This document shows positions 1-8,945 of a stretch of DNA of 64,000 nt, piece after piece. A program made the position numbers and the translations under genes. Under the pieces are notes generated by a model. That model ran no database searches, was not told the origin of the DNA, and was given only the letters and a program-made list of their open reading frames with translations. Position 1 is the first letter of the stretch. Every line of letters begins with the position of its first letter. This DNA comes from Streptomyces sp. RKAG290 (GTDB lineage Bacteria > Actinomycetota > Actinomycetes > Streptomycetales > Streptomycetaceae): positions 6,075,894-6,139,893 of the forward strand of contig NZ_JAJOZC010000001.1 of assembly GCF_023701695.1 (NCBI RefSeq), in the 5' to 3' direction.

Positions 1-704
1 GTCAGCGCGAACGACTGGCCCACCGAGAACGCCCTGAACACGGCGAGGACCAGCGCGAGCGCCGTCAGCGCGGCAATGGTGCTCGACCAGACCACGGTGG
101 CCCGCCGGGACACCTCCTGGCGCCTGCGGTACCAGGAGCGCTGTTCGATCAGCCGGTCCCGGACATAGGTCTCCTTGCGCACGGTGAATGCCTTGCCCCG
201 TAATGCGTGCATGGAATCGGTGATGAGTCCGCCGGAATCGGCGGTCCGGTCCCGGGGATCCGACCAGCCGACCTTGCGGAGCTCCTGCAGCCCCTCTTCG
301 AGGCGATTGGCGAACACCGCCTCCGGGTGCTGGGTGCCGGTATCGAAAGGTGAGCCGTGCACGGAGTAACGCCAGCACATCGATTTGATGAACTCGGCCG
401 CGGAGCGATTAAGTTGCCAATGCGACTTTGCTTTCCGCCGGGAGGTGAGGTAGGTCGTGATCAGGACACCGAGGTAGGCCAACGCCGCCGCGCAGTCGGT
501 GAGTTGGAGCGTCCCCGCGACCTCGGCCCGCCAGGGCAGCGCGGCCGGTACCGTGCCCGCGACCAGCAGGATCAGCTGCCCGCGGGTGGTGTTTATGGCC
601 TCCCGCTGGCGGGCGACCGCAATGGCGTCCGTGTGGTGAAAGAGCTCCGGCAGATCAGCGTTCCTGAAGACCATGCTCTGCAGTGGTCCGGGAATCGCCG
701 TCAT
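1..704 (-). CDS. DUF4231/SLATT-like membrane protein, C-terminus cut by window edge
   Basis: This frame stays open from an ATG at 704 down to base 1, giving at least 234 residues with the C-terminus missing. There are two hydrophobic segments near residues 43-58 and 70-87, a long polar middle part, an arginine- and aromatic-rich stretch (QRSWYRRRQ) and a third hydrophobic segment near residues 208-230. This layout and the WYRRR stretch resemble DUF4231/SLATT proteins. Those are small helical membrane proteins that comparative genomics predicts to be pore-forming effectors in nucleotide-signal conflict systems. The gene is divergent from the Fxs cassette and shares its 5' region. It carries a TTA leucine codon at 201-203. 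The family call rests on pattern recognition only; an unrelated three-helix membrane protein is possible. Confidence 0.6.
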   Translation of the reverse strand, partial: MTAIPGPLQSMVFRNADLPELFHHTDAIAVARQREAINTTRGQLILLVAGTVPAALPWRAEVAGTLQLTDCAAALAYLGVLITTYLTSRRKAKSHWQLNRSAAEFIKSMCWRYSVHGSPFDTGTQHPEAVFANRLEEGLQELRKVGWSDPRDRTADSGGLITDSMHALRGKAFTVRKETYVRDRLIEQRSWYRRRQEVSRRATVVWSSTIAALTALALVLAVFRAFSVGQSFAL

Positions 705-740
705 GTTCACTCCCGTCTGCGGTTATGTGTCACCCTGATG

Positions 741-759
741 GCGGAACCTGTAGTTCCGC
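741..759. promoter_or_regulatory. Perfect inverted repeat in the divergent fxs promoter region
   Basis: GCGGAAC and GTTCCGC face each other with a 5-nt spacer (CTGTA). The repeat lies about 37 bp upstream of the SLATT-like start and upstream of the predicted fxsA promoter, a suitable place for a regulator of both transcripts. No binding protein can be assigned. Confidence 0.4.
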
Positions 760-811
760 ATACTCCTGGCCGGTCCTGTGTGACGCTCTTGTTCCAAGTG
801 GCCGTCCTCAG

Positions 812-839
812 TTGCCAACCGAGGTCATGAGAGTAAAGT
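812..839 (+). promoter_or_regulatory. Possible sigma-70-type promoter for fxsA
   Basis: TTGCCA (812-817) and TAAAGT (834-839) are separated by 16 nt and resemble -35 and -10 elements. They would give a leader of roughly 80 nt before the fxsA GTG at 930. A perfect 12-bp palindrome, ACCCACGTGGGT, lies in that leader at 870-881. Confidence 0.4.
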
Positions 840-929
840 CGTGCCGCCGGGCACTGCAATGGTGCAGGTACCCACGTGGGTTTCCTGTCCGGAACCATTC
901 CATCGGAACGAATCCCCTCAAGGACGGCC

Positions 930-1097
930 GTGAAGACCTCTGAATCCCCCCTCTCCTTCGCCGTTGCGAAGAAGAGCCGTGTGCCGCTTGCCGCGATCGA
1001 CGCCCGTGGTGGCGAGGCCGCCAGGAAGCTCGGTCGGGTGCATGCTGCCTCCGCCGGTCGCCCCACCCAGGCATCCACCTTCAACTCCTCCCTCTGA
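930..1097 (+). CDS. fxsA: FxSxx-COOH cyclophane RiPP precursor peptide
   Basis: This encodes a 55-residue peptide ending ...ASTFNSSL, which is the F-x-S-x-x-COOH signature that names the family. The leader contains KSRVPLAAIDARGGEAARKLGRV, with the conserved VPLAAIDARGG stretch I associate with these precursors. The GTG at 930 is preferred over the in-frame ATG at 876 because AAGGA (920-924) sits 5 nt upstream and the extra N-terminal residues look non-coding. In the family the partner radical SAM enzyme installs a cyclophane crosslink involving the Phe near the C-terminus. The gene is followed 74 nt later by fxsB on the same strand. The final biological activity of these peptides is not known to me. 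Confidence 0.85.
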   Translation: MKTSESPLSFAVAKKSRVPLAAIDARGGEAARKLGRVHAASAGRPTQASTFNSSL

Positions 1098-1171
1098 CCT
1101 CGTATTCCGGAACGCTCCTCCAGGTCGGTCGGTCTGCCGGATCACCCTTCCGGGCTGGCTAGACTGGTGGA

Positions 1172-3411
1172 ATGACAGGACCCCTGGTCCCTTTCCGTGA
1201 AGTGGTTCTCAAGGTTCACAGCAGGTGTGATCTTGCCTGTGACCATTGCTATGTCTACGAACATGCCGATCAGAGCTGGCGAACCCGTCCGAAAACAATC
1301 TCTGACGAAGTCATTTTCCGGACTGCTCAGCGCCTGGCTGAGCATGCCAAGACACACGCACTGCCCTCCGTGTCAGTAATCCTGCACGGAGGGGAGCCTC
1401 TGCTGGCCGGCCCCGCCCGGCTGCGGCGCATCTGTGAAGAGCTCACCTCGGCCTTCGACGGCATCGCCGCCCTGGACCTGCGCATCCACACGAACGGTCT
1501 GCAGCTCAGCCCGCGCTATCTCGACCTCTTCAGCGAGTACGACGTCAAGGTGGGCATCTCCCTCGACGGCGACCGCGCGGCCAACGACCGGCACCGCCGC
1601 TTCGCCGACGGGCGCAGCAGCCACCCCCTGGTACTCAAGGCCGTCGAGCTGCTCCGGCAGGAGCGCTACCGCCATCTCAACCTCGGCCTCCTGTGCACCA
1701 TCGACATCCAGAACGACCCGCGCGCGGTCCTCGACGCGCTCACCGCACTCGAACCGCCGCTCATCGACTTCCTGCTTCCCCACGCCACCTGGGACGACCC
1801 GCCGCCCCGCCCGGACGGATCGCCCACCGCCTACGCCGACTGGCTCCTCGCGGTCCACGACCGCTGGCAGGAGCAGGGGCGCCCGGTGCCGGTGCGGATC
1901 TTCTCCTCGGTCCACTCCACGCTGAACGGCGGGCCCAGCCTCACCGAGTCCCTCGGTCTCGCCCCACGGACCTCGTGGTCGTGGAGACCGACGGGAGCCT
2001 GGAGCAGGTCGACTCGCTCAAGAGCGCCTACGAGGGCGCGGCAGCCACCGGATTCGACGTCTTCACGCATGCCTTCGACGAGGTCGCGGCGCACCCAGGG
2101 GTGCGGGCAAGGCAGCTCGGTCTCGAGGGCGTCAGCGAGACGTGCCGCCGATGCCCCGTCGTACGCTCGTGCGGAGGCGGCCTGTACACCCACCGCTACG
2201 ACTCCGCGGGGCCCGGCGAGGGATTCGACAACCCGTCCGTGTACTGCCACGACCTCGCCGCCCTGGTGCGCGGCATCGAGGCCTGCACCCCGGCGGACGA
2301 CGTGGCGCCCGCGGTGGCCGGTCCCGGTGAACTGCTCGCGGCCCAGGAGGATCTCACCCGCACCCTGCTGGCCCGGCTCCACGCGGAGCTGGACGGCCGG
2401 GGCGGTGAGCGGTGGGCGGCGGCGTGGGAACTGGCGGCAGCCCTCGACGGCTCGGCGCAGGGTTCCCATGGCCTGGACCACGTACTGGCCCACCCGTACA
2501 CCCGCACCTGGCTGCTCGACGCGCTGGACGCGTTGCACGAGGACCGGCCGGGAGCCGCGTCGGACGCGGCGGACAGCCTGCCGGCGCGACTGGCGGCCGC
2601 GACTGTGCGGGCGGGTCTGGACCGGTGGGTGCCGGTGCCCTACCGGGACGGCGGGCTGGTACTGCCCACCCTGGGCCGGCTGGCCGTCGGCGGCGCGGGG
2701 GAGCACGGTACGGCGCGGGTGCGTGCCGTCGAGGGCGGGTTCCTGGTCGGCCGGGACGGCGGGGGACGCGCTGAGCGGCGGATCGCATGGCCCGCCCCGG
2801 CGGCACCCGGCTGGCTTCCGGTGCGTGGTTACGCCCTGCCCGGCGCCCCGTCCGGCTTCGTGATCGACGACCTCGACCCGTACCGCGACTGCTTCGGCGC
2901 AACCGCCGCGGCCACGCCCGACGCCACGCGGGCGGCCCGCCTGGCCGCCGCGCTCACCGAGGCCTGGGCGCTGATCGAGGAGCGGGCTCCGGAGTACGGG
3001 GCGCGGTCCGTCGACGGACCGCTGACGCTCACTCCGCTGACCGGCCCGGCGCCGGGCGAACCCGCCGTGGGCCGGCACGGATACGGCGCACTGGGCATCG
3101 GGGCGGACGAGAACGCCGGCACGCTGGCGCTCGCGCTGCTGCGCGGAGTACGCCGGGCCAGATTCCGGGCACTTGTGGATGTCACGGATCTTTACGCGGC
3201 GGACGGCTCCTGGGAACATCGAATGCCCTGGGGGGAAGAATTGGTTCCGTTTTCCCGGCTGCTGGCCGGCACGTATGAACGGCTGGCGCTCGCGTCATTC
3301 GACCCCCGGTATCGGGACGGCGTACCGCAGGCACTCGACACGCTGGAGGGAGCGGCCGAACTCACCGTCGGCGGGAAACGGCTGCTTGCCCTGATGCGAA
3401 AAGAATTCTGA
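1172..3411 (+). CDS. fxsB: Radical SAM/SPASM cyclophane maturase FxsB with inactive beta-hydroxylase-like extension; apparent 1-bp frameshift
   Basis: The enzyme is expected to crosslink the FxsA peptide. The N-terminus has the SAM cluster motif CxxxCxxC at Cys19, Cys23 and Cys26 (RCDLACDHCYVY). After the break the second frame encodes SPASM-type cysteines (CRRCPVVRSCGGGLYTHRY ... SVYC). A C-terminal extension follows, matching the 'FxsBH' form as I remember it: a peptide beta-hydroxylase domain that has lost its HExxH. The reading frame breaks at 1962-1965: four C where five would read SLGLAP-TDLVVVETDG. With one C restored the product is 746 residues. The first 70 or so codons use unusually many A/T third positions for this genome. 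It is followed by fxsC and fxsT. Confidence 0.88.
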
Positions 3412-3644
3412 ATCTCGAATTCCGGTTCGGGAAGGCCGTGCGCAGAGTCGGGACAACCGGGAGGAACGGGCGCAGACCGAATTCGATCAAGGGGGTGATC
3501 GATAGGACCTGGGCACAGATGACTGAAAAGTGGCGTTGAATGACCGAACGCCATGGGGTGGAGCAAGGTCCGCTCCGGAATGATGAATTCGCTCGCATTC
3601 TCTTCACTCCTCGGGTGCGGGTGCTCACACAGGACGGGGGTCGT

Positions 3645-4979
3645 GTGCACGCGACGACGCAGCAGCGAGCGGCGGACCATCGGCCGTACTTCTTCTTGAG
3701 TTACGCCCACACACCGGGGTACGGCGGTGGCACGGACCCCGATATGTGGGTCGAGCGGCTCTTCCAGGATCTCTGCGGCCATGTGATGGCCATGACCGAT
3801 CTGCCCGCCGGAGCACCGGCCGGGTTCATCGACCGCGAGATACGTTCCGGCGAGGGCTGGTCGGAACGGCTCGGCGAGGTGCTCGCCACCTGCCGGGTGT
3901 TCGTCCCGCTGTTCTCGCCGCGCTACTTCGCCAGCGAGATGTGCGGCAAGGAGTGGTACGCCTTCGCCCAGCGCGCCATCCACTACCGGGCCCGCTCCAA
4001 CCAGTCGGCCGAGGCGATCGTCCCGGCGCTCTGGGTGCCGGTCCCGCCCAGCCAGCTCCCCGGGCCGGCCGAGCGATTACAGTTCAACCACCGTGATTTC
4101 GGGGACCGTTACGTCAGTGACGGGCTGTACGGCCTGATCAAACTCAGGCTCTTCGCCGAGGACTACGAGCGCGCGGTGTACGAGCTCGCCAAACGCATCG
4201 TCAGCGTCGCCGACACGGTACGGATCGGCACCGGCCGGCCCGTCGACTACCGGCTGGCCCCCAGCGCCTTCGGCTCGACGGGCGGCGGAGCCGGCGGCCC
4301 CCGCCCGATGCAGGTCACCATCGCCGCCGCCACCCGCCACGATCTGCCCGAGGGGCGCAACGCCGACTACTACGGCGACAACCCGCAGGACTGGAACCCC
4401 TACCACCCGGACGCCGCACGCCCCCTGGCCTACGTCGCCGAGGACCTGGTGCGCTCCCTCAACTACCAGGCCACTGTGGCCTCCTTCGACGAGGAGTCCG
4501 GTCACCCGGGAGGCAAGCAGCCCCCGACCACACCGGAGATCCTGCTCGTCGACCGCTGGGCACTGCAGGACGAGGACAGGTGCCGCCGGCTCGCCGCCTT
4601 CGACGCGGAGAACCGTCCCTGGGTGACGATGGTCGTCCCGTGGAACCGCGACGACCACGAGAGCAGGGCCGCGGAGGCCGAGCTGACCGAGAAGCTCGAA
4701 CGGACCATGCCGACCAAGATGCGCCAGGGGCGGGCCTACTGCCGCGCCGCCGCCAGGGGCGTACCGAGCATGGAGGCCTTCGGCCAGATCCTGCCGCAGG
4801 TGGTCGAGGTCGCCGCCCAGCAGTACCTGAGACACGCGGCCGTCTATCTGCCCGCCGCCGGCGGCGGCGGACACACCGAACGCACGCGGCTGATGGGACC
4901 GATGGCGCAGACCCAGTACATCCCCGAGACACATGACGCTGCGACGGACGTGGAGGACACGGATGACGGCCAGTCGTGA
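3645..4979 (+). CDS. fxsC: TIR-like protein FxsC
   Basis: The protein starts close to a TIR-like domain (HRPYFFLSYAHTPGYGG, then IRSGEGWSERLGEVLATCRVFVPLFSPRYFAS and CGKEW) typical of FxsC. TIR domains often cleave NAD+ or act as assembly domains; activity here is inferred only. I chose the GTG at 3645 (444 residues) because AGGACGGGGG precedes it. The in-frame ATG at 3540 would add 35 residues whose codons lack the normal G/C bias at third positions. The C-terminal half (DVE...DDGQS tail) has no motif I recognise. A TTA leucine codon is present at 4077-4079. The gene overlaps fxsT by 17 nt, so the two are probably translationally coupled. Confidence 0.85.
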   Translation: MHATTQQRAADHRPYFFLSYAHTPGYGGGTDPDMWVERLFQDLCGHVMAMTDLPAGAPAGFIDREIRSGEGWSERLGEVLATCRVFVPLFSPRYFASEMCGKEWYAFAQRAIHYRARSNQSAEAIVPALWVPVPPSQLPGPAERLQFNHRDFGDRYVSDGLYGLIKLRLFAEDYERAVYELAKRIVSVADTVRIGTGRPVDYRLAPSAFGSTGGGAGGPRPMQVTIAAATRHDLPEGRNADYYGDNPQDWNPYHPDAARPLAYVAEDLVRSLNYQATVASFDEESGHPGGKQPPTTPEILLVDRWALQDEDRCRRLAAFDAENRPWVTMVVPWNRDDHESRAAEAELTEKLERTMPTKMRQGRAYCRAAARGVPSMEAFGQILPQVVEVAAQQYLRHAAVYLPAAGGGGHTERTRLMGPMAQTQYIPETHDAATDVEDTDDGQS

Positions 4980-7900
4980 CGGGCGCATCGTCACCTTCTA
5001 CTCGTACAAGGGCGGTACCGGGCGCACCATGGCCCTGGCCAACACCGCCTGGATTCTCGCCGCGAACGGCAAGCGGGTACTGGCTGTCGACTGGGACCTG
5101 GAGGCCCCTGGACTCCACCGGTTCTTCCACCCGTTCCTCGACCCGTCGACCCTCGGCGCCACCACCGGTGTCATCGACCTGATCACCGAGTACGCCTGGG
5201 CCGCGACCAGCCCGGTGCAGCGGGCGGACGACTGGCACCGGGACTACGCCCGGATCCAGCCGCACGCGGTCTCGCTCACCCCCGAGGCGCTCGGCTGGGA
5301 GTTCCCGCAGGGCGGAACGCTCGACTTCGTCTCCGCCGGACGGCAGAACCGCGAATACTCCGCGACCGTCTCCACCTTCGACTGGGACAACTTCTACGAC
5401 CGCCTCGGCGGCGGCCACTTCTTCGACGCGCTGCGCGACGACATGAAGGCCAACTACGACTACGTCCTCATCGACAGCCGTACCGGTCTCAGCGACATCG
5501 CCGACATCTGCACCGTCCATCTGCCCGACATGCTCGTCGACTGCTTCACCCTGAGCGACCAGTCCATCGACGGCGCCGCCTCGGTCGCCCGGCAGATCTC
5601 CGAGCGGTACACCGGCCGCCCCATCTCCATCTTCCCCGTCCCGATGCGCATCGACGAGGGCGAGAAGGAGAAGGCGGACGCCGGCCGGGCGCTGGCCCGG
5701 CTGAAGTTCGACCGGCTGCCGCGCGACCTGTCCGGCGACGAACTTACCGCGTACTGGGGAGCGGTGGAGATCCCGTACCGTCCCTACTACGCGTACGAGG
5801 AGACGCTGGCCACCTTCGGGGACGAGGCGGGTCTCAGCAACTCGCTGCTCTCCGCCTTCGAGCGGCTCACCTCCGTCATCACCGACCAGCAGATCACCTC
5901 GATGCCCCCGGTCGGCGAAGAGGTACGGCTGCGCATCCGCGACGCGTTCACCCGGCGCAGGCCGGCCCTGCCCGCCGATCTCTTCCTCAGCTACGTGGCG
6001 GAGAACCGGATGTGGGCCGACTGGATCGAGTCCGCGCTCACCCGGGCCGGCTTCCGGGTCGTGCCGCGCGACGTGTCCGCCGAGCGGGAGCCCCGGGAAC
6101 CGGCGGCCGCCGCCGCCGAGAACGCCACCAGGACCGTGGTGCTGCTCTCCAGCGCCTACCTCAAGTCGCAGCGAGCGGTGGGCCTCTGGGAACGCGCCGT
6201 CGCCGATGACCCGGGCGGCGGCCGGCGCCATCTGGTGCCGCTCAGGGTCGGGGACGTACGGCTGTCCGCGCCCTATATCGACCGCAACCCCGTCGACCTG
6301 TTCCGGCTCGACGAGGTGCACGCCACCGCCGCGCTGTTACGGGCCCTGGACCGGCCCGTCCAGATCACCGACGGCGTCTCGCCCGGACCGCGCTTCCCCG
6401 GCACCGTCCCGCGGATCTGGAACGCACCGCCGCGCAACCCCGGATTCACCGGCCGCTCCCTGGTCCTGGAGCGGATGCGTGACCAGCTCGGCGGCGGCAT
6501 GGCCGTCGTGCTGCCGCAGCCGCAGACCCTGTACGGACTCGGCGGCGTCGGCAAGACGCAGGTCGCCCTGGAGTACGTGCACCGGTTCATGGCCGACTAC
6601 GACCTGGTCTGGTGGATATCGTCCGAGCAGACCGACGACGTGGTCGCCGGACTCGCCGAGCTCGCCGTCCGGCTCGGCGCCCAGGGCGGCGACGACATGG
6701 CGGCCGCCTCCCAGGAGGCCGTCGACCTGCTGCGGCGCGGTGTGCCCTCGGACCGCTGGCTGCTGGTCTTCGACAACGCCGACGACCCCGAACGGCTCCG
6801 GCGCTACTTCCCGCAGGGCGGCTCCGGGCACATCCTGGTCACCTCCCGCAACCAGGCATGGTCCCAGCACGGCGACGCCCTGCCCGTCGACGTCTTCCTG
6901 CGCGAGGAGTCCATCGAACACCTCCAGCGCCGGGCGCCGGGGCTGAGCGACGAGGACGCCGCCCAGGTGGCCACCGCGGTGGGCGACCTGCCGCTCGCCG
7001 TCGAACAGGCGGCGGCCTGGATCGCGGAGACCGCCACCCCGATCGACACCTACCTGGAGCAGCTGGCCCAGCAGGCCCCGGAGGTCCTGGCGCTCAACCA
7101 GCCGGCCGGTTACCCCGAGCCGGTCGCGGCGACCTGGAACATCTCCATCCAACGCCTCAAGGAGCGCTCGCCCGCCGCGGTGCGGCTGCTCCAGCTCTGC
7201 GCCTTCTTCGCCCCCGAGCCGATCTCGGGAAACCTCCTGTACAGCAAGGAGATGATCGAGGCGCTGAAGCCGTACGACGCCTCGCTCCAGGAGAAGCTGG
7301 TGCTGGGCCGGGTCATCCGGGAGATCGGCCGGTTCGCCCTCGCCAAGGTCGACCAGGTCTCCAACTCCATCCAGGTGCACCGGCTCGTCCAGGCGGTCAT
7401 CCGGGCGCAGCTCAGCGAGCAGGAGCAGCGGGACGCCCGGCACGCCGTCCACCGCATCCTGGCGGGCGCCAGGCCCGATGACGACGAGCCCATCGACAAC
7501 CCAGCCAACTGGCCGCAGTTCGCCACCATATGGCCGCACCTCGGCCCGTCCGACGCCCGCAACTGCCAGGAGCCCGAAGCGCGCAGGCTCCTGATCGACC
7601 GGGTGCGCTACCTCTGGAAGCGCGGAGACTTCAGGACGGCCACCAGCCTCTGCGAGGAGCTGCGTGAGATCTGGCGCCGGACGCTGGGGGAGCGGGACAT
7701 CCAGTACCTCTACCTCTGCTTCCACCTCGCCAACATCTACCGCTCGCGCGGGCGTTACGTGGAGGCCATGGAGCTCGACGAGATCACCCTGACGACCCAG
7801 CGGGAGGTGCTGGGCGCGGAGCATCCGCACACGTACATGAGCACCAGCAGCCTGGCGACCGACCTCGGCACGCTCGGCGAGTACACCAGGGCGATCGAGC

Positions 7901-8898
7901 TGGCGACCGAGGCCACCGAGGGGTTCAACCAGATCTTCCACGACTCGCACCCCAGGGCCCTGGCCGCGGCCAACAACCTGGCGTTCACCCTGCGGTCCAT
8001 CGGGCAGTACGCCAAGGCCCGCGAGATCGACCAGGACGTCTTCGACCGGCGCCGGGAGGTGCTCGGCGAGGAACACCCGTACAGCCTCTCCTCGGCCATG
8101 AACCTGGCGCGCGACCTGCGTGACGTCGGGCGGTACGAGGACTCCGTAGGCATCCTCAGCCGCACGTACGACAGCTACAAGGCCACGCTCGGCCGGTCCT
8201 TCCCCGGCACCCTCAGCGCGGCGAAGGCGCTGGCGGTGTCGCTGCGCCGGGCGGGGCGGCTGGAGGACGCCCGCCGGCTCACGGTGGCGACCCGGGCCCG
8301 CTACCGGGCCAAGTACACCTCCGCCAACCCGGAGTCGCTGGCCTGCGATCTCAACCTGGCGGCGGACCTGTTCGCGGCTGACGAGGCGGCCGAGGCCAGG
8401 GACACCGCGCGGGAGGTCGTCGACCAGTACATGAAGGTGCCGGGTGAGAAACACCCGTACACCCTGGCCGCCCTGAACAACCTGGGCGTCTACCTCCGGG
8501 GGGCCGGCGCCTCCGAGGAGTCGGAGCAGGTGCTGACCAGGGTGGTCGCCTCGATGCGGGAGGTGTACGGGCGGGAGCACCCCAACACGCTGTTCAGCGT
8601 GATGAACCTGGCCAACACCACGGCCGACCGGGGCGAGCTGGAACTGGTGCTGGAGACCGAGCGGCGGCTGATCGGGCAGTTCCGGGTGGCCCTGGGAGCG
8701 CATCACCCGGAGACCCTGGCCATGAAGTCGAACATGGCGGTCACGCTCGACGCGATGGGACGCAAGGACGAGGCGCTCCAGATCAGGACGGAGACGGTCG
8801 ACGAGCTGGCCAGGCAGCTGGGTGACGACCATCCGCTCACCCGGATCGCCCGGGACGAGCGCCGGTTCCAGCGCGAACTGGAACCGCTCGCGGTGTGA
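4963..8898 (+). CDS. fxsT: FxSxx-COOH system protein FxsT: MinD-like ATPase, TIR, NB-ARC and TPR domains
   Basis: This is a 1311-residue STAND-type protein. From the ATG at 4963 (GGAGG at 4952-4956) the order is: a deviant ParA/MinD Walker A (YSYKGGTGRT, residues 13-22), a TIR-like domain near residues 335-460 (ADLFLSYVAENRMWADWIESAL), an NB-ARC P-loop (LYGLGGVGKT, residues 523-532), and TPR repeats from about residue 920 to 1290 (HP-T-NLA-type units). STAND proteins usually act as ATP-driven switches that oligomerise on ligand binding. A role in sensing or responding to the FxsA product is inference. A TTA codon occurs at 6337-6339. The upstream in-frame ATG at 4933 is less likely because it lacks a ribosome binding site. 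Confidence 0.87.
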   Translation: MTASRDGRIVTFYSYKGGTGRTMALANTAWILAANGKRVLAVDWDLEAPGLHRFFHPFLDPSTLGATTGVIDLITEYAWAATSPVQRADDWHRDYARIQPHAVSLTPEALGWEFPQGGTLDFVSAGRQNREYSATVSTFDWDNFYDRLGGGHFFDALRDDMKANYDYVLIDSRTGLSDIADICTVHLPDMLVDCFTLSDQSIDGAASVARQISERYTGRPISIFPVPMRIDEGEKEKADAGRALARLKFDRLPRDLSGDELTAYWGAVEIPYRPYYAYEETLATFGDEAGLSNSLLSAFERLTSVITDQQITSMPPVGEEVRLRIRDAFTRRRPALPADLFLSYVAENRMWADWIESALTRAGFRVVPRDVSAEREPREPAAAAAENATRTVVLLSSAYLKSQRAVGLWERAVADDPGGGRRHLVPLRVGDVRLSAPYIDRNPVDLFRLDEVHATAALLRALDRPVQITDGVSPGPRFPGTVPRIWNAPPRNPGFTGRSLVLERMRDQLGGGMAVVLPQPQTLYGLGGVGKTQVALEYVHRFMADYDLVWWISSEQTDDVVAGLAELAVRLGAQGGDDMAAASQEAVDLLRRGVPSDRWLLVFDNADDPERLRRYFPQGGSGHILVTSRNQAWSQHGDALPVDVFLREESIEHLQRRAPGLSDEDAAQVATAVGDLPLAVEQAAAWIAETATPIDTYLEQLAQQAPEVLALNQPAGYPEPVAATWNISIQRLKERSPAAVRLLQLCAFFAPEPISGNLLYSKEMIEALKPYDASLQEKLVLGRVIREIGRFALAKVDQVSNSIQVHRLVQAVIRAQLSEQEQRDARHAVHRILAGARPDDDEPIDNPANWPQFATIWPHLGPSDARNCQEPEARRLLIDRVRYLWKRGDFRTATSLCEELREIWRRTLGERDIQYLYLCFHLANIYRSRGRYVEAMELDEITLTTQREVLGAEHPHTYMSTSSLATDLGTLGEYTRAIELATEATEGFNQIFHDSHPRALAAANNLAFTLRSIGQYAKAREIDQDVFDRRREVLGEEHPYSLSSAMNLARDLRDVGRYEDSVGILSRTYDSYKATLGRSFPGTLSAAKALAVSLRRAGRLEDARRLTVATRARYRAKYTSANPESLACDLNLAADLFAADEAAEARDTAREVVDQYMKVPGEKHPYTLAALNNLGVYLRGAGASEESEQVLTRVVASMREVYGREHPNTLFSVMNLANTTADRGELELVLETERRLIGQFRVALGAHHPETLAMKSNMAVTLDAMGRKDEALQIRTETVDELARQLGDDHPLTRIARDERRFQRELEPLAV

Positions 8899-8903
8899 GG
8901 AAA

Positions 8904-8934
8904 GGGGAGCGTCCGGCCGCCGCCGGACGCCCCC
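8904..8934. terminator. Hairpin between convergent fxsT and hydrolase genes
   Basis: GCGTCCGGC (8909-8917) and GCCGGACGC (8922-8930) form a perfect 9-bp stem with a 4-nt loop, extended by GGGG/CCCC flanks. It sits directly after the fxsT stop and before the 3' end of the convergent hydrolase gene, so it can serve both. Confidence 0.65.
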
Positions 8935-8945
8935 CTTCCCGTTGC

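Noticed and set aside
1962..1966. Programmed ribosomal frameshifting as the explanation for fxsB
   Set aside because: The C run is only four bases, there is no slippery heptamer or clear downstream pseudoknot, and the same one-base loss occurs in unrelated genes.
3540..3644. ATG at 3540 as the fxsC start
   Set aside because: Codons here lack the third-position G/C bias, and the GTG at 3645 has a better ribosome binding site. It cannot be fully excluded.
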